Notes: generated by a model not told the origin, from the letters alone. A stretch of DNA of 55,388 bases from JACNIZ01 sp964344765 (GCA_964344765.1 CAYFOM010000030.1:1-55388); one strand, 5' to 3'. Positions 16,970 to 25,639 are shown, counted from the stretch's first letter. Numbers and translations are program-made.

Positions 16970-17731
16970 GTGCATAGCGGATCCAAACTAGTGGAGTATT
17001 CGGGCTATCCGCCGCAGTTGAAATTGCGGCCTGGGCAAGAATTAGGCGGACGTTACCGGGTGGACCGATTTCTTGGTGCCGGCTGGGAAGGGGAGGTTTA
17101 CAAGGTCGTAGAAACGGTGACTCAACGGCCGCGCGCAGCAAAGTTTTATCTGTCACGCGGTGAGCGATCGCCAAGCCAAGTGCGAGCTGCGATGAAAGCC
17201 CATGCACGTAAGTTGGAGAAGCTGCGGAGTTGCACGATGGTGTTGCAATATCACCATGCCGAGGTGTTGCAGATACAAAACGAAAAAGTCCACGCGCTGA
17301 TCAGTGAGTATTCGCCTGGACTGCCGTTGGATGTGTGGCTGGGCTACCGTCGCCGAGGGAGTTTGGATGTTTTTGAGGCAATGACGCTGTTGCATGCAAT
17401 GAGTCGCGGCCTTGAAGCCATCCACGCCTGTGGCGAATATCATGGAGATCTGCACGCCGGCAATGTGCTGGTTCGTCGGCGAGGAGTCGGCTTCGAATTG
17501 AAAATCTTGGATTTCTTTCATCACGGCCGCGAGCGACGGCGGCCGCGTCAGCAAGACGTTACCGACGTCATTCACCTCTTTTACGACCTACTGGGCGGCA
17601 AAAGTGCTTATCCGGGCTTGCCGGCGGAAGCCAAATACATCATTCGCGGTTTGAAAGGCGGATTGATCCGCCAACGCTTTCCATCGGCGGCGGCACTTTG
17701 CCGTCATCTGGAATCGTTCGCGTGGAACTGA
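16970..17731 (+). CDS. Eukaryote-like Ser/Thr protein kinase, single domain
   Basis: A 253-residue soluble kinase-fold protein. The glycine loop is GAGWEGEV (36-43) and the ATP-binding lysine is in AAKFY (Lys58). The catalytic loop is HGDLHAGN (158-165) rather than HRDxKxxN, as in choline/aminoglycoside kinases and some bacterial kinases. The metal motif is DFF (181-183) in place of DFG. It lacks the membrane anchor and sensor domains of PknB-type kinases. GTG 16970 is supported by a GGGGGA ribosome-binding site about 6 nt upstream. It is followed at once by the ABC importer but a TATAAT box separates them. Confidence 0.78.
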   Translation: MHSGSKLVEYSGYPPQLKLRPGQELGGRYRVDRFLGAGWEGEVYKVVETVTQRPRAAKFYLSRGERSPSQVRAAMKAHARKLEKLRSCTMVLQYHHAEVLQIQNEKVHALISEYSPGLPLDVWLGYRRRGSLDVFEAMTLLHAMSRGLEAIHACGEYHGDLHAGNVLVRRRGVGFELKILDFFHHGRERRRPRQQDVTDVIHLFYDLLGGKSAYPGLPAEAKYIIRGLKGGLIRQRFPSAAALCRHLESFAWN

Positions 17732-17744
17732 CCCAAGTGCGGCC

Positions 17745-17750
17745 TATAAT
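17745..17750 (+). promoter_or_regulatory. Consensus -10 box of the ABC importer operon
   Basis: A perfect TATAAT hexamer ends 9 nt before the ATG of the substrate-binding protein gene. The region 17 bp upstream (GTGGAA) is a weak -35. Transcription would begin within a few bases of the start codon, giving an almost leaderless mRNA. Confidence 0.5.
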
Positions 17751-17759
17751 CAGACCACA

Positions 17760-18668
17760 ATGCAAGTCTTCCGCAAGATTGTGCCCATTTTCGCGGCGTC
17801 GGCCTTGGTGTTTGCCGCCGGCTGTGGAGCCGAGTCTGAAGTTTCTGCCGAGACCGGTGGCGACTTGCCGACCCTGGTTTTCACCGCGATTCCCGATCAA
17901 AACTCCACCGAGTTGGAGCAGAAGTTCGCTCCGGTGGCCAAGTATCTATCCGAGCAGCTTGAAGTTCCGGTGAAGTATTTGCCGACCACTAGCTACGACG
18001 CTTCGGTTAACGCCTTCAAGAACGGCGATGTCCAGCTCGCTTGGTTCGGTGGCCTGACTGGCGTGCAAGCGCGCAAGTCGGTGGCCGGAGCCCAAGCCAT
18101 CGCCCAGGGCAAGATTGACCCGCACTTCAAGTCGTACTTCGTCGCTCACGTCGACGCCGGCATCGCGCCCAGTGATGACTTTCCGATGGAGTTGAAAGGC
18201 AAGTCCTTTACTTTCGGTTCACGCCGTTCGACTTCTGGTCGTTTGATGCCGGAGCACTTCATCCGCCAGAACACCGGTGAGTCGCCGGACGATTTCTTCG
18301 GTCAGCTCAGCAACTTCTCAGGTAGCCACGACAAGACCGCCAAGTTGGTCGAAGCTGGTACTTACCAAGCTGGGGCGTTGAACTACGCCACTTACGACAG
18401 CATGGTTGCCGATGGCAAATTGGACCCGAGCAAGTGCATCAAGATTTGGACTACGCCTGACTACGCCGACTACAACTGGACCGCGCATCCGTCGCTGGAC
18501 CAAACTTACGGCAGCGGCTTCACCTCCAAGTTGCAGAAGGCATTGGTTGACATGTCCGAGCCTGAATTGCTGGCGGCAGTCTCTCGTCCGGATGGACTGA
18601 TTGCGGCAACCAACGAAGACTTTGCTTCGATCCACAAGCTGGCCGTCGATCTCGGCTTCTTGGAATAA
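17760..18668 (+). CDS. PhnD-like ABC substrate-binding lipoprotein (selenate type?)
   Basis: A 302-residue lipoprotein (lipobox FAAGC, Cys22) of the PhnD/phosphate-phosphonate-oxyanion binding family. Diagnostic stretches are FTAIPDQNSTELEQ, KYLSEQLEVPVKY, GDVQLAWFGGLTGVQAR, FTFGSRRSTSGRLMPEHFIR and TPDYADYNWT. These resemble the group annotated as putative selenate ABC transporter binding proteins more than classical phosphonate-binding PhnD, from memory. The ligand is therefore uncertain: selenate/selenite, phosphite or phosphonate. It leads a four-gene operon with one ATPase and two permeases. Confidence 0.85.
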   Translation: MQVFRKIVPIFAASALVFAAGCGAESEVSAETGGDLPTLVFTAIPDQNSTELEQKFAPVAKYLSEQLEVPVKYLPTTSYDASVNAFKNGDVQLAWFGGLTGVQARKSVAGAQAIAQGKIDPHFKSYFVAHVDAGIAPSDDFPMELKGKSFTFGSRRSTSGRLMPEHFIRQNTGESPDDFFGQLSNFSGSHDKTAKLVEAGTYQAGALNYATYDSMVADGKLDPSKCIKIWTTPDYADYNWTAHPSLDQTYGSGFTSKLQKALVDMSEPELLAAVSRPDGLIAATNEDFASIHKLAVDLGFLE

Positions 18669-18705
18669 GCCCAAGCGCAGTTAGCCCAATCCCGCAACAT
18701 TCGAC

Positions 18706-19473
18706 GTGACCCAAGCGGCGTACTTCGAGGTTGAGCGGGTTGGGCTAACCCTGGGCGGAACCGAAATCCTGCGCGAGCTTAGCCTCGAAATCGGCGCAGG
18801 TGAGCAGGTGGCCATGATCGGCCCCAGCGGCGCAGGCAAAACCAGCCTGCTGCGTGTCCTCTGCGGTGGCATTGCGCCAACCACCGGATTGGTCAAGCTC
18901 GATGGCGAGGCTTACCCGCGCCAAGGTGGCGCCAGCGGCGACAAACTGAGGCGCTTGCGATCGCGAGTGGGTTTTGTCCATCAAGACCACGCCTTGGTGC
19001 CCAACCTGCGGGTGATGCAAAACGTGGTTGCCGGCAAGTTTGGACGGCGCGGTTTTTGGTCGTCGTTGCGTTCGTTAGCCAAGCCGACATCCAGCGATCA
19101 GGAGCAAGTTTTTGAGCTGTTGGAGCGCGTTGGTATCGAGGACAAGATTTTCCACCGCGTGGATTCATTGTCTGGTGGGCAGCAACAACGCGCTGCAATT
19201 GCGCGTGCGCTATTTCAGGATCCTGAAGCACTGCTTGCTGACGAGCCGGTGGCGTCGGTGGATCCAGCACGGGCGCGGGCGGTATTGAAGCTACTGATTT
19301 CCCTGTCGCGCGAACGTGGATTGACTTTAGCCGTCAGTTTGCACGATCCGCGCTTGGCGATTGAGTTGTTTCCGCGAGTCATCGGCCTGCGCGAAGGGCG
19401 CGTGCATTTTGATCAACCGTCGTGCCAAATCAGCGACGCCGAACTTGAGGAGCTTTACCGCCTCGAAGAATGA
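18706..19473 (+). CDS. PhnC-like ABC transporter ATPase
   Basis: A 255-residue ATPase with Walker A GPSGAGKTSLLR, Q-loop VHQDHALVPN, signature LSGGQQQRAAIARAL, Walker B ALLADEPVASVD and H-loop SLHD. Its similarity to PhnC and its place between a PhnD-type binding protein and two PhnE-type permeases make it the energising subunit. GTG at 18706 is used as start; no ATG lies nearby in frame. It overlaps the first permease by ATGA. Confidence 0.92.
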   Translation: MTQAAYFEVERVGLTLGGTEILRELSLEIGAGEQVAMIGPSGAGKTSLLRVLCGGIAPTTGLVKLDGEAYPRQGGASGDKLRRLRSRVGFVHQDHALVPNLRVMQNVVAGKFGRRGFWSSLRSLAKPTSSDQEQVFELLERVGIEDKIFHRVDSLSGGQQQRAAIARALFQDPEALLADEPVASVDPARARAVLKLLISLSRERGLTLAVSLHDPRLAIELFPRVIGLREGRVHFDQPSCQISDAELEELYRLEE

Positions 19474-20258
19474 AGCGTGGCCTAGTCGTCATCGGCCTTG
19501 GTTTGCTGGGCGTGATTGCTTGGTGGAGCCTGGGGCTTAGCTTGGGCCAACTGGTGCCGCGCGGACAAGGATTTGAAATCGCACGTGAATTCCTCGCCGC
19601 GGCATTCCGTCCGGCACTGACTTACGAGGCCGACTTCGTCCCATCAGGAGCCCCGCCTTTTTTGCGCGTCATTTTTGATGGCTTTATCAGCACCGTTGTA
19701 TTCGCCAGTGCCGCATTGAGCTTGGCATTGGTGATCGGCTTGCCGCTTGCTGTTTTGGCATCGGACCTCGCCCCCAAAGGTGTTCGCGTGCCGGTGCGGA
19801 TTTGGATTGCCGGCATGCGCTCGGTGCATGAGTTGCTGTGGGCCATTGTGTTTTTGGCCGCGTTCGGACTCAATAGCGCCGGCGCGATTATCGCCATCGC
19901 GATTCCTTATGCCGGCACGTTGGCGAAGGTGTTTTCGGAAATGCTCGACGAAGCACCGCGTAGTGGCTACTTGGCATTAGTCGGCAGCGGATCCACGCGC
20001 AGCCAAGCCTTTTTTGGTGCACTGTTGCCGTCGGCCGGCAGCGATATGGCTGCTTATGCGTTTTATCGATTTGAATGCGCGCTGCGCAGTTCGGCGGTGT
20101 TGGGCTTCTTCGGCTACCCGACCCTCGGCTATTACCTGCGGCAATCCTTCGAAAATCTGCACTACCGCGAAGTGTGGACATGCTTGTATGCCATCTTGAT
20201 CGCCGTCGTAATCATGGAAGCTTGGAGCGGCCGACTGCGTAGGCGGTTGGTGGCATGA
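19470..20258 (+). CDS. PhnE-like ABC permease, first subunit
   Basis: A 262-residue inner-membrane permease with about six transmembrane segments. The binding-protein-dependent transport signature region is EAPRSGYLALVGSGSTRSQ, where the coupling helix contacts the ATPase. YRFECALRSSAVLGFFG is typical of PhnE. Start and stop both overlap neighbours (ATGA at each end), showing tight translational coupling within the operon. Confidence 0.9.
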   Translation: MKRGLVVIGLGLLGVIAWWSLGLSLGQLVPRGQGFEIAREFLAAAFRPALTYEADFVPSGAPPFLRVIFDGFISTVVFASAALSLALVIGLPLAVLASDLAPKGVRVPVRIWIAGMRSVHELLWAIVFLAAFGLNSAGAIIAIAIPYAGTLAKVFSEMLDEAPRSGYLALVGSGSTRSQAFFGALLPSAGSDMAAYAFYRFECALRSSAVLGFFGYPTLGYYLRQSFENLHYREVWTCLYAILIAVVIMEAWSGRLRRRLVA

Positions 20259-21184
20259 ATCGCACCGAGCGTATTCGCCAGCTTTATCGTGAACGGCCGC
20301 GCAGCCGATTTTTGCGCGGCAGTGTGGCCGCACTGGGATTGCTTTGCGGCTACTCGTGGCTCAGTGGCCAGATCGAAGTCGCGCAACTGTTTTCGTCGCA
20401 GCGCGCCAGCAATCTTCAGCGCTTCCTCCACGAAGACGCGATGCCGCGACCGTTACGCCAGGCGGCGGCCAAGGAAGGTGTGCAAGGGGCTCCGCAAGAA
20501 TCGTCGTTCACTTTGTTGATGAACTGGGCATCGGAATTGTGGAGCAGTCACGGCTGGCAAGCTTTGGCCGCCACTTTCTGGATTTCGATGTTGGCGATGG
20601 TTTTGGCCGGAGCCTACGCCATGCTCAGCGGTCCATTCGGTGCGCGCACGCTCATGCACACCGATCCCTATTGGGGCAATGAGCGTGGCAAACGCTGGCG
20701 TTTCATGAGTTCCAGCGTGCGCGGCTTCGCCATCTTTTTGCGCGCGATTCCCGAGTACATTTGGGCTTTTTTATTGATCTCGATGATGGGGCCGTCGGCT
20801 TGGCCAGCGGTATTGGCCTTGGCCATTCACAACGCCGGCATCATGAGCCGCTTGGGTGCCGACACCATCGAAAACCTGTCGCCGCAACCGTTGCGTTCGC
20901 TGCGGTTGGTCGGCAGTACTCGCTGCCAAATTGCCATCGGCGGCATTTATTCGCTGATGCTGCCACGCTATCTGCTGTTCTTCTTCTACCGCTTCGAAAC
21001 CTGTGTGCGCGAGGCCACCGTGCTCGGCATGCTCGGCGTCTATTCACTCGGCTATTGGATCGACGACACCCGCTCGCGTGACCGCTACGACGAAATGCTG
21101 TTCTTGATCGCGCTCGGAGCCTTGCTGGTTCTAGCCGCCGACTTCGTCTCCTGGCTGGCGCGGCGAGTTGTTCGCACCGCCTAG
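20255..21184 (+). CDS. PhnE-like ABC permease, second subunit
   Basis: A 309-residue permease, homologous to but longer than its upstream neighbour. The longer N-terminus has an extra soluble segment before TM2. The coupling region is ADTIENLSPQPLRSLRLVGS and the PhnE hallmark is YRFETCVREATVLGMLG. Two permease genes indicate a heterodimeric channel, as in some PhnE1/PhnE2 systems. The operon probably ends here, 21 bp before the nucleoside transporter gene. Confidence 0.9.
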   Translation: MNRTERIRQLYRERPRSRFLRGSVAALGLLCGYSWLSGQIEVAQLFSSQRASNLQRFLHEDAMPRPLRQAAAKEGVQGAPQESSFTLLMNWASELWSSHGWQALAATFWISMLAMVLAGAYAMLSGPFGARTLMHTDPYWGNERGKRWRFMSSSVRGFAIFLRAIPEYIWAFLLISMMGPSAWPAVLALAIHNAGIMSRLGADTIENLSPQPLRSLRLVGSTRCQIAIGGIYSLMLPRYLLFFFYRFETCVREATVLGMLGVYSLGYWIDDTRSRDRYDEMLFLIALGALLVLAADFVSWLARRVVRTA

Positions 21185-21205
21185 GCCCTGGTAGGGTTTG
21201 GCTTC

Positions 21206-22429
21206 ATGGCGGTATTCCAATCCTTGCTCGGAATTGCCGTGATCCTCGGATTCGGATGGCTGATCTCCGTGGATCGCAAGCAAGTTCGCTGGCGCCCGGT
21301 GTTCATCGGTGTTGCGTTGCAGTGGGTGCTTGCATTGATCGTGCTCAAAACGCCGATTGGCGCCGCATTTTTCGACGGCGCGCAACGCTTGTTCAAAGGC
21401 CTGATCAACGTCGCCAAGCTGGGGGCCAAAGAAGTAACCGGTACTCACGGCTTAGGCTTGGAAGGAAGCGCGCCGATCCTCGCGATGTTGATCCTGGTGA
21501 CGGTGATCTTCTTCTCGTCGCTGTTCTCGATTCTGCATCACCTAGGAATCGTGCGCTTTGTTGTCGGCGGCATGGCGCGCGTGATGGCGCGGCTGATGGG
21601 AACCTCCGGCGCGGAATCCACCAGCGCCGCCGCCAATATTTTTGTCGGCCAAACCGAAGCGCCGTTGTTGGTGCGTCCTTACTTGCCGACGATGACGCGC
21701 AGTGAATTGGGCGCGGTGATGAGTGTGGGTTTTGCAACCGTGGCCGGCGGAGTGTTTGCGCTGTACGTCGGCATGATGCAGGACAAAGTGCCCGAAATTG
21801 CCGGACACCTACTCGCCGCAACGGTGATGTCGGCGCCGGTGGGTTTGGGCTTTGCCAAGCTGGTTTTCCCCGAAACCGAGCAGCCGAAAACGCTGGGGCA
21901 GGACGTCGCTCAGCCGAAGTCCGAATACGCCAACCTGGTCGACGCCGCCGCAAGTGGAGCCTCCGATGGCATGCGTTTGGCGCTGAATATCATCGGCATG
22001 CTGATTGCGTTCCTCGGCTTGTTGGAATTGGTCAATTGGATTCTCGATTGGCTGTGGACCGGCCAAACCTTGGAAAATATGCTCGGTTTTGTCATGGCGC
22101 CGCTGGCTTGGTTACTGGGCGTGCCGATGGATGAAGCGCGCGACGTCGGTACTTTGCTCGGCATCAAAGTCGCGGTGAATGAATACATTGCCTATGGCAA
22201 TTTGGTCGGCGAAGATCTGCAGGGTTTGAGCGACCGATCCAAGATCATCGCGTCGTATGCGCTTTGCGGCTTTGCCAACTTCAGCTCCATCGCCATTCAA
22301 ATCGGCGGGCTGGGCGGCATGGCACCGGAGCGCCGCGGCGAAATCAGCAGCCTGGGAATACGCGCAATGGCCGCCGGTGCCTGCGCCAGTTTTCTGACGG
22401 CGGCCACGGCGGCCATTTTCTTGGGTTAG
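21206..22429 (+). CDS. Concentrative nucleoside transporter (CNT/NupC family)
   Basis: A 407-residue membrane protein. The CNT hallmark GTSGAESTSAAANIFVGQTEAPLL-type motif is present (read as GAEST, then NIFVGQTEAPL), as is a later EYIAYGNL and SYALCGFANFSSIAIQIGG. CNT proteins import nucleosides with Na+ or H+. A purine nucleoside phosphorylase gene lies 1 kb downstream, which fits a salvage pathway. It is only 21 bp behind the ABC operon, so read-through transcription is possible, though TAGGGT 8 nt before the ATG might be a weak -10. Confidence 0.92.
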   Translation: MAVFQSLLGIAVILGFGWLISVDRKQVRWRPVFIGVALQWVLALIVLKTPIGAAFFDGAQRLFKGLINVAKLGAKEVTGTHGLGLEGSAPILAMLILVTVIFFSSLFSILHHLGIVRFVVGGMARVMARLMGTSGAESTSAAANIFVGQTEAPLLVRPYLPTMTRSELGAVMSVGFATVAGGVFALYVGMMQDKVPEIAGHLLAATVMSAPVGLGFAKLVFPETEQPKTLGQDVAQPKSEYANLVDAAASGASDGMRLALNIIGMLIAFLGLLELVNWILDWLWTGQTLENMLGFVMAPLAWLLGVPMDEARDVGTLLGIKVAVNEYIAYGNLVGEDLQGLSDRSKIIASYALCGFANFSSIAIQIGGLGGMAPERRGEISSLGIRAMAAGACASFLTAATAAIFLG

Positions 22430-22494
22430 CGCTCGGTGGAACTGCCGAACCGAAGGTGTTTCAGCTCCATCGATTTGCACTGCTGGTGCAAGAG

Positions 22495-23337
22495 CTATTT
22501 CCCGTCGCCATGCTCAACCTTGACCGAGCCGTTCGAGGTATCGACGCGAATGTGAGCCTCGGTGGCGCCGGTTTCCGGCAGGCGCGGCCCATACACGCGA
22601 ATCTTGCCATTTGACGTGCGACCCGAAAGCGAGCAATTCAGCGTGCCCGGGCTCTTGATGGTGATGTTGCCGTTCGAGGTGTCGAAGTAAGCTTGACCAT
22701 TCCAGCCATCGGGTAGATCCACGGTGATACTGCCGTTCGAGGTCTTCAGCTCGATGTCGCGGCTGGTGCCGTCGTAGTAAATCGGTCCGTTCGATGTCTT
22801 CGCTTCGACTTCACCACCGGTTTGGTTGACCAACGAAATGCGGCCGTTCGAGGTGCGCAGGTCCACCGGTCCGCTGCTGGCGATCACGGTGATCGCGCCA
22901 TTCGAGGTGCGAACCTTCGGCGACGGGAAGGCGTCGGTGGTTTCTACGCTGCCGTTGGCGGTATCGATGTCAATTTCCACGCCCTCGGGAACGGTCAGGT
23001 ACAGCGAAGCGCCGACGTTATTGGTGCCCAGTTTCGGATGGCGCGGGACGGAAATAGTCAAAGTGCCGCCATCGAGGTCGGAAACCACCTTCATCATGCG
23101 CGCGTTTTCCATAGCCTCGTCCAGCGAATGGCCGGTGGCGTAAAACTTGGCGTCGCAAATGACGTCGCCGGCAGGACCACTTCCGATTTCGACTTTGCCG
23201 TTATAAGTATCTACTTTTACGAGCTTTACGCCGGTCGCGGCGATGTTGAAGCTGTCGTCCAACTGAGCTTTGACTCGGTCGTTGATGACGAAAGCGCAGG
23301 AGCAGAGGAACAGAAGCGGGAGAAGCAGGAAGCGCAT
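22495..23337 (-). CDS. DUF4097 lipoprotein with TSNG beta-helix repeats
   Basis: A 280-residue protein with a short lipoprotein signal (LLFLCSC). The body is a right-handed beta-helix-like repeat of roughly 20 residues per turn. TSNG occurs seven times (for example TSNGAITV, TSNGRISL, TSNGPIYY, TSNGSITV), preceded by the variants TYNG and TANG. This is the DUF4097 pattern, found in exported or membrane-attached proteins with no firm biochemical role. Single gene, lying antisense between two purine-salvage genes. Confidence 0.85.
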   Translation of the reverse strand: MRFLLLPLLFLCSCAFVINDRVKAQLDDSFNIAATGVKLVKVDTYNGKVEIGSGPAGDVICDAKFYATGHSLDEAMENARMMKVVSDLDGGTLTISVPRHPKLGTNNVGASLYLTVPEGVEIDIDTANGSVETTDAFPSPKVRTSNGAITVIASSGPVDLRTSNGRISLVNQTGGEVEAKTSNGPIYYDGTSRDIELKTSNGSITVDLPDGWNGQAYFDTSNGNITIKSPGTLNCSLSGRTSNGKIRVYGPRLPETGATEAHIRVDTSNGSVKVEHGDGK

Positions 23338-23396
23338 TTGCGGATGGATTGCGGGAGTGGGTAGGAATTGGGTTGTGAAGCTTGCATACTCAGGGC

Positions 23397-24215
23397 ATGT
23401 CCGACGAGCAGCAGTTTCTTGATCAAATTTCCAGTGCGCTTCATCAGACCCTCGGTGAGCCGGCTTCGGTTGCAGTTGTTTTGGGTTCTGGATGGAAAGA
23501 GCGCGCCGCCGATCTGCTGACCGACGTCACCGAGGTCCAGCTCAGCCAAATCCCCGGCTGGCCGCAGCCGCGCGTGCAGGGTCACGGCGGCGGATTGAAG
23601 GCCGGAATGTGTGGCGACCGTCGCGTGGTGCTGGTCGGCGGGCGGGTCCACAGTTACGAGGGCTACGAAGCGCGCGAAATCGTGCGCGGAGTGCGCGGCC
23701 TGATTCAGTGGGGGGTGCCGAACATCCTGCTGCTCAACGCCGCCGGTTCGGTGCGCAGTGAACTTCCGCCCGGCTCGCTGATGCCGTTGGCGGATCACAT
23801 CAATATGGGGCTGCCCAATCCGCTAGCCGCCGATCAGGAGCCAAGTGGAGTTGCCACCTTCCTGAATATGGTTGGCCTATACCACCCGGAGTGGCGAGCA
23901 GGCTTGATGGAGCGCTGCCCCGATTTGACTAGCGGGGTGTACGCCGGCTTGCCGGGGCCCAACTACGAAACACCCGCCGAGGTGGCGATGCTGCAAACGC
24001 TAGGCGCCGATGCCGTCGGCATGAGCACGGTGCCGGAAGCGATGGCCGCCAAGGCCGCCAAGGCGAAGGTGCTCGGAGTTTCGTTAATCACAAACTATTG
24101 CTCCGGTCTGAACGGCAGCGAACCCAGTCACGGCGAGGTTTTGGAAACCGCAACTGCTGCCGGTGATGCGGCCGCCCAGGTGCTCGCAGCCGCAGTAGCA
24201 GCCGCGCCGCAATAG
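23397..24215 (+). CDS. Purine-nucleoside phosphorylase
   Basis: A 272-residue class II (trimeric, PNP/MtaP-type) phosphorylase that splits purine nucleosides with phosphate. Motifs: VVLGSGWK phosphate loop, GGRVHSYEGY, LLLNAAGSV, GLPGPNYETPAEV, and the base-recognition part DAVGMSTVPEAMAAKAA then ITNYCSG. The ATG at 23397 is preferred; a TTG 15 nt earlier would overlap a CATACT -10-like box at 23385-23390. It pairs functionally with the CNT transporter upstream. Confidence 0.93.
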   Translation: MSDEQQFLDQISSALHQTLGEPASVAVVLGSGWKERAADLLTDVTEVQLSQIPGWPQPRVQGHGGGLKAGMCGDRRVVLVGGRVHSYEGYEAREIVRGVRGLIQWGVPNILLLNAAGSVRSELPPGSLMPLADHINMGLPNPLAADQEPSGVATFLNMVGLYHPEWRAGLMERCPDLTSGVYAGLPGPNYETPAEVAMLQTLGADAVGMSTVPEAMAAKAAKAKVLGVSLITNYCSGLNGSEPSHGEVLETATAAGDAAAQVLAAAVAAAPQ

Positions 24216-24314
24216 ATTGCCAATCGCATTCTCCGCCGCAGAAGCCGTCGATTTAGGCGTGCGCGGCGTTAAAATTTCCTGCCCTCTGAGCAGTCCCCGG
24301 CCCCAAATTAGCTA

Positions 24315-24343
24315 TTGGATGGCACCGAGGTCTGTCCTAGATG
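24315..24343 (+). promoter_or_regulatory. Probable promoter of the peroxiredoxin gene
   Basis: TTGGAT (24315-24320) and TAGATG (24338-24343) with a 17-bp spacer lie about 46 bp before the ATG at 24390. This gene therefore has a conventional leader with a GAAGAG Shine-Dalgarno-like element, unlike several leaderless-looking neighbours. Confidence 0.4.
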
Positions 24344-24389
24344 TTGTGCGAACTGATTCCCAGTCCAACCCTCCGAAGAGAAACCCATC

Positions 24390-24986
24390 ATGGCCGTTCT
24401 TGTAACCAAGGAAGCTCCCGACTTCAAAGCAACCGCCGTCATGGCTGACGGTTCTTTCCAAGACATCAGCCTGGCCGATTACCGCGGCAAGAAAGTCGTT
24501 CTTTACTTCTACCCGCTCGACTTCACCTTTGTTTGCCCGTCCGAGATCATCGCTTTTGATCACCGCATGAGCGAATTCGAGAAGCGCAACACCGTTGTGC
24601 TCGGCTGCTCGATCGACAGCCACTTCACTCACCTCGCATGGCGCAACACCGACATCAACGAAGGCGGCATCGGCCAGATCAACTACCCGCTGATCGCCGA
24701 CATCGACAAGAGCATCGCTCGCGATTACGACGTCTTGGTTAACGAAGCTGTCGCTCTGCGCGGTTCGTTCTTGATCGACGAAGAAGGCGTGGTCCGTCAC
24801 CAGGTCGTCAACGACCTTCCGTTGGGCCGCAACATCGACGAAATGCTGCGCATGGTCGATGCTTTGGACTTCCACAGCAAGCACGGCGAAGTTTGCCCGG
24901 CTGGCTGGCAGGAAGGCAAAGATGGTATGAAGGCTTCCACCGAAGGTGTTGCCGAATACCTCTCCTCGAACGCCGACGAACTGTAG
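24390..24986 (+). CDS. Typical 2-Cys peroxiredoxin (AhpC/Prx1)
   Basis: A 198-residue cytoplasmic peroxidase. The peroxidatic cysteine is Cys49 in FTFVCPSE and the resolving cysteine is Cys169 in GEVCPAGW. Length and both motifs match the Prx1/AhpC group, which reduces H2O2 and organic hydroperoxides with thioredoxin or AhpF. Codon use is noticeably more uniform (GCT, AAG, CGC preference) than in neighbours, as in highly expressed genes. It is a single-gene unit between its own promoter and a strong terminator. Confidence 0.95.
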   Translation: MAVLVTKEAPDFKATAVMADGSFQDISLADYRGKKVVLYFYPLDFTFVCPSEIIAFDHRMSEFEKRNTVVLGCSIDSHFTHLAWRNTDINEGGIGQINYPLIADIDKSIARDYDVLVNEAVALRGSFLIDEEGVVRHQVVNDLPLGRNIDEMLRMVDALDFHSKHGEVCPAGWQEGKDGMKASTEGVAEYLSSNADEL

Positions 24987-25018
24987 ATCGGCTTAAATCG
25001 AACGCTTGCGTTCGCTTC

Positions 25019-25050
25019 ATACCCTCGTCGTTTCGGCGAGGGTATTTTTC
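25019..25050 (+). terminator. Intrinsic terminator after the peroxiredoxin gene
   Basis: A 9-bp perfect stem (ATACCCTCG at 25019-25027 pairing with CGAGGGTAT at 25037-25045) is followed by a run of T. It ends the peroxiredoxin transcript 33 bp after its stop codon. Confidence 0.85.
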
Positions 25051-25066
25051 TGTCTAGAATGAGGCC

Positions 25067-25639
25067 ATGAGGTTGTACACGCGTGGAGGGGATCAGGGCG
25101 AGACTTCGCTATTTGGCGGGGATCGGGTCGGTAAGTGTGATCCGCGCATCGCTGCTTATGGGGAAGTGGATGAATTGAATGCAGTGATTGGCTGGTGCGT
25201 GGCGGCAGCGACTCCAATTTCAGCTGAGAAGCCTGATTCTCAGTTTGATGAGATTGCCCAGGCTTTGTTGCGCGAGAGTGGGCGGTTGTTTTCCTTGGGG
25301 GCTTATTTGGCTACTCCGCCTCAGGCTCGTGAGAATTCAGCATTACCCGAGTGGGAGAGCGGTTGCTGCAAGCTACTGGAATCCGAGATTGATCGTTGGA
25401 GTGGCGAGCTGCCGGAGTTGAAAAACTTTATTCTTCCCACAGGTTGCGAGCTGAGTTGCCGCCTGCAAATTGCGCGCACGGTATGCCGTCGGGCCGAGCG
25501 CTATTTGGTGGCGCTGGATTGTGCCGACGACAGCGACTTTGTGATTTATCTCAACCGGATGAGCGATTGGCTGTTTTGCCTATCCCGCCTAGCCAACCAC
25601 CGGGCCGGCGTTCCTGAGCAACCTTGGACTGCTCAGTAG
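25067..25639 (+). CDS. PduO-type cob(I)alamin adenosyltransferase
   Basis: A 190-residue enzyme that makes adenosylcobalamin from cob(I)alamin and ATP. The N-terminal ATP-binding motif is YTRGGDQGETSLFGGDRV, then AYGEVDELNAVIGW; the C-terminal half has RTVCRRAER and MSDWLFCLSRLANH. All are PduO signatures. TAGAAT at 25055-25060 ends 6 nt before the ATG, suggesting a leaderless mRNA. The 3' end overlaps the convergent patatin gene by 89 bp. No B12-dependent enzyme is in view. Confidence 0.92.
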   Translation: MRLYTRGGDQGETSLFGGDRVGKCDPRIAAYGEVDELNAVIGWCVAAATPISAEKPDSQFDEIAQALLRESGRLFSLGAYLATPPQARENSALPEWESGCCKLLESEIDRWSGELPELKNFILPTGCELSCRLQIARTVCRRAERYLVALDCADDSDFVIYLNRMSDWLFCLSRLANHRAGVPEQPWTAQ

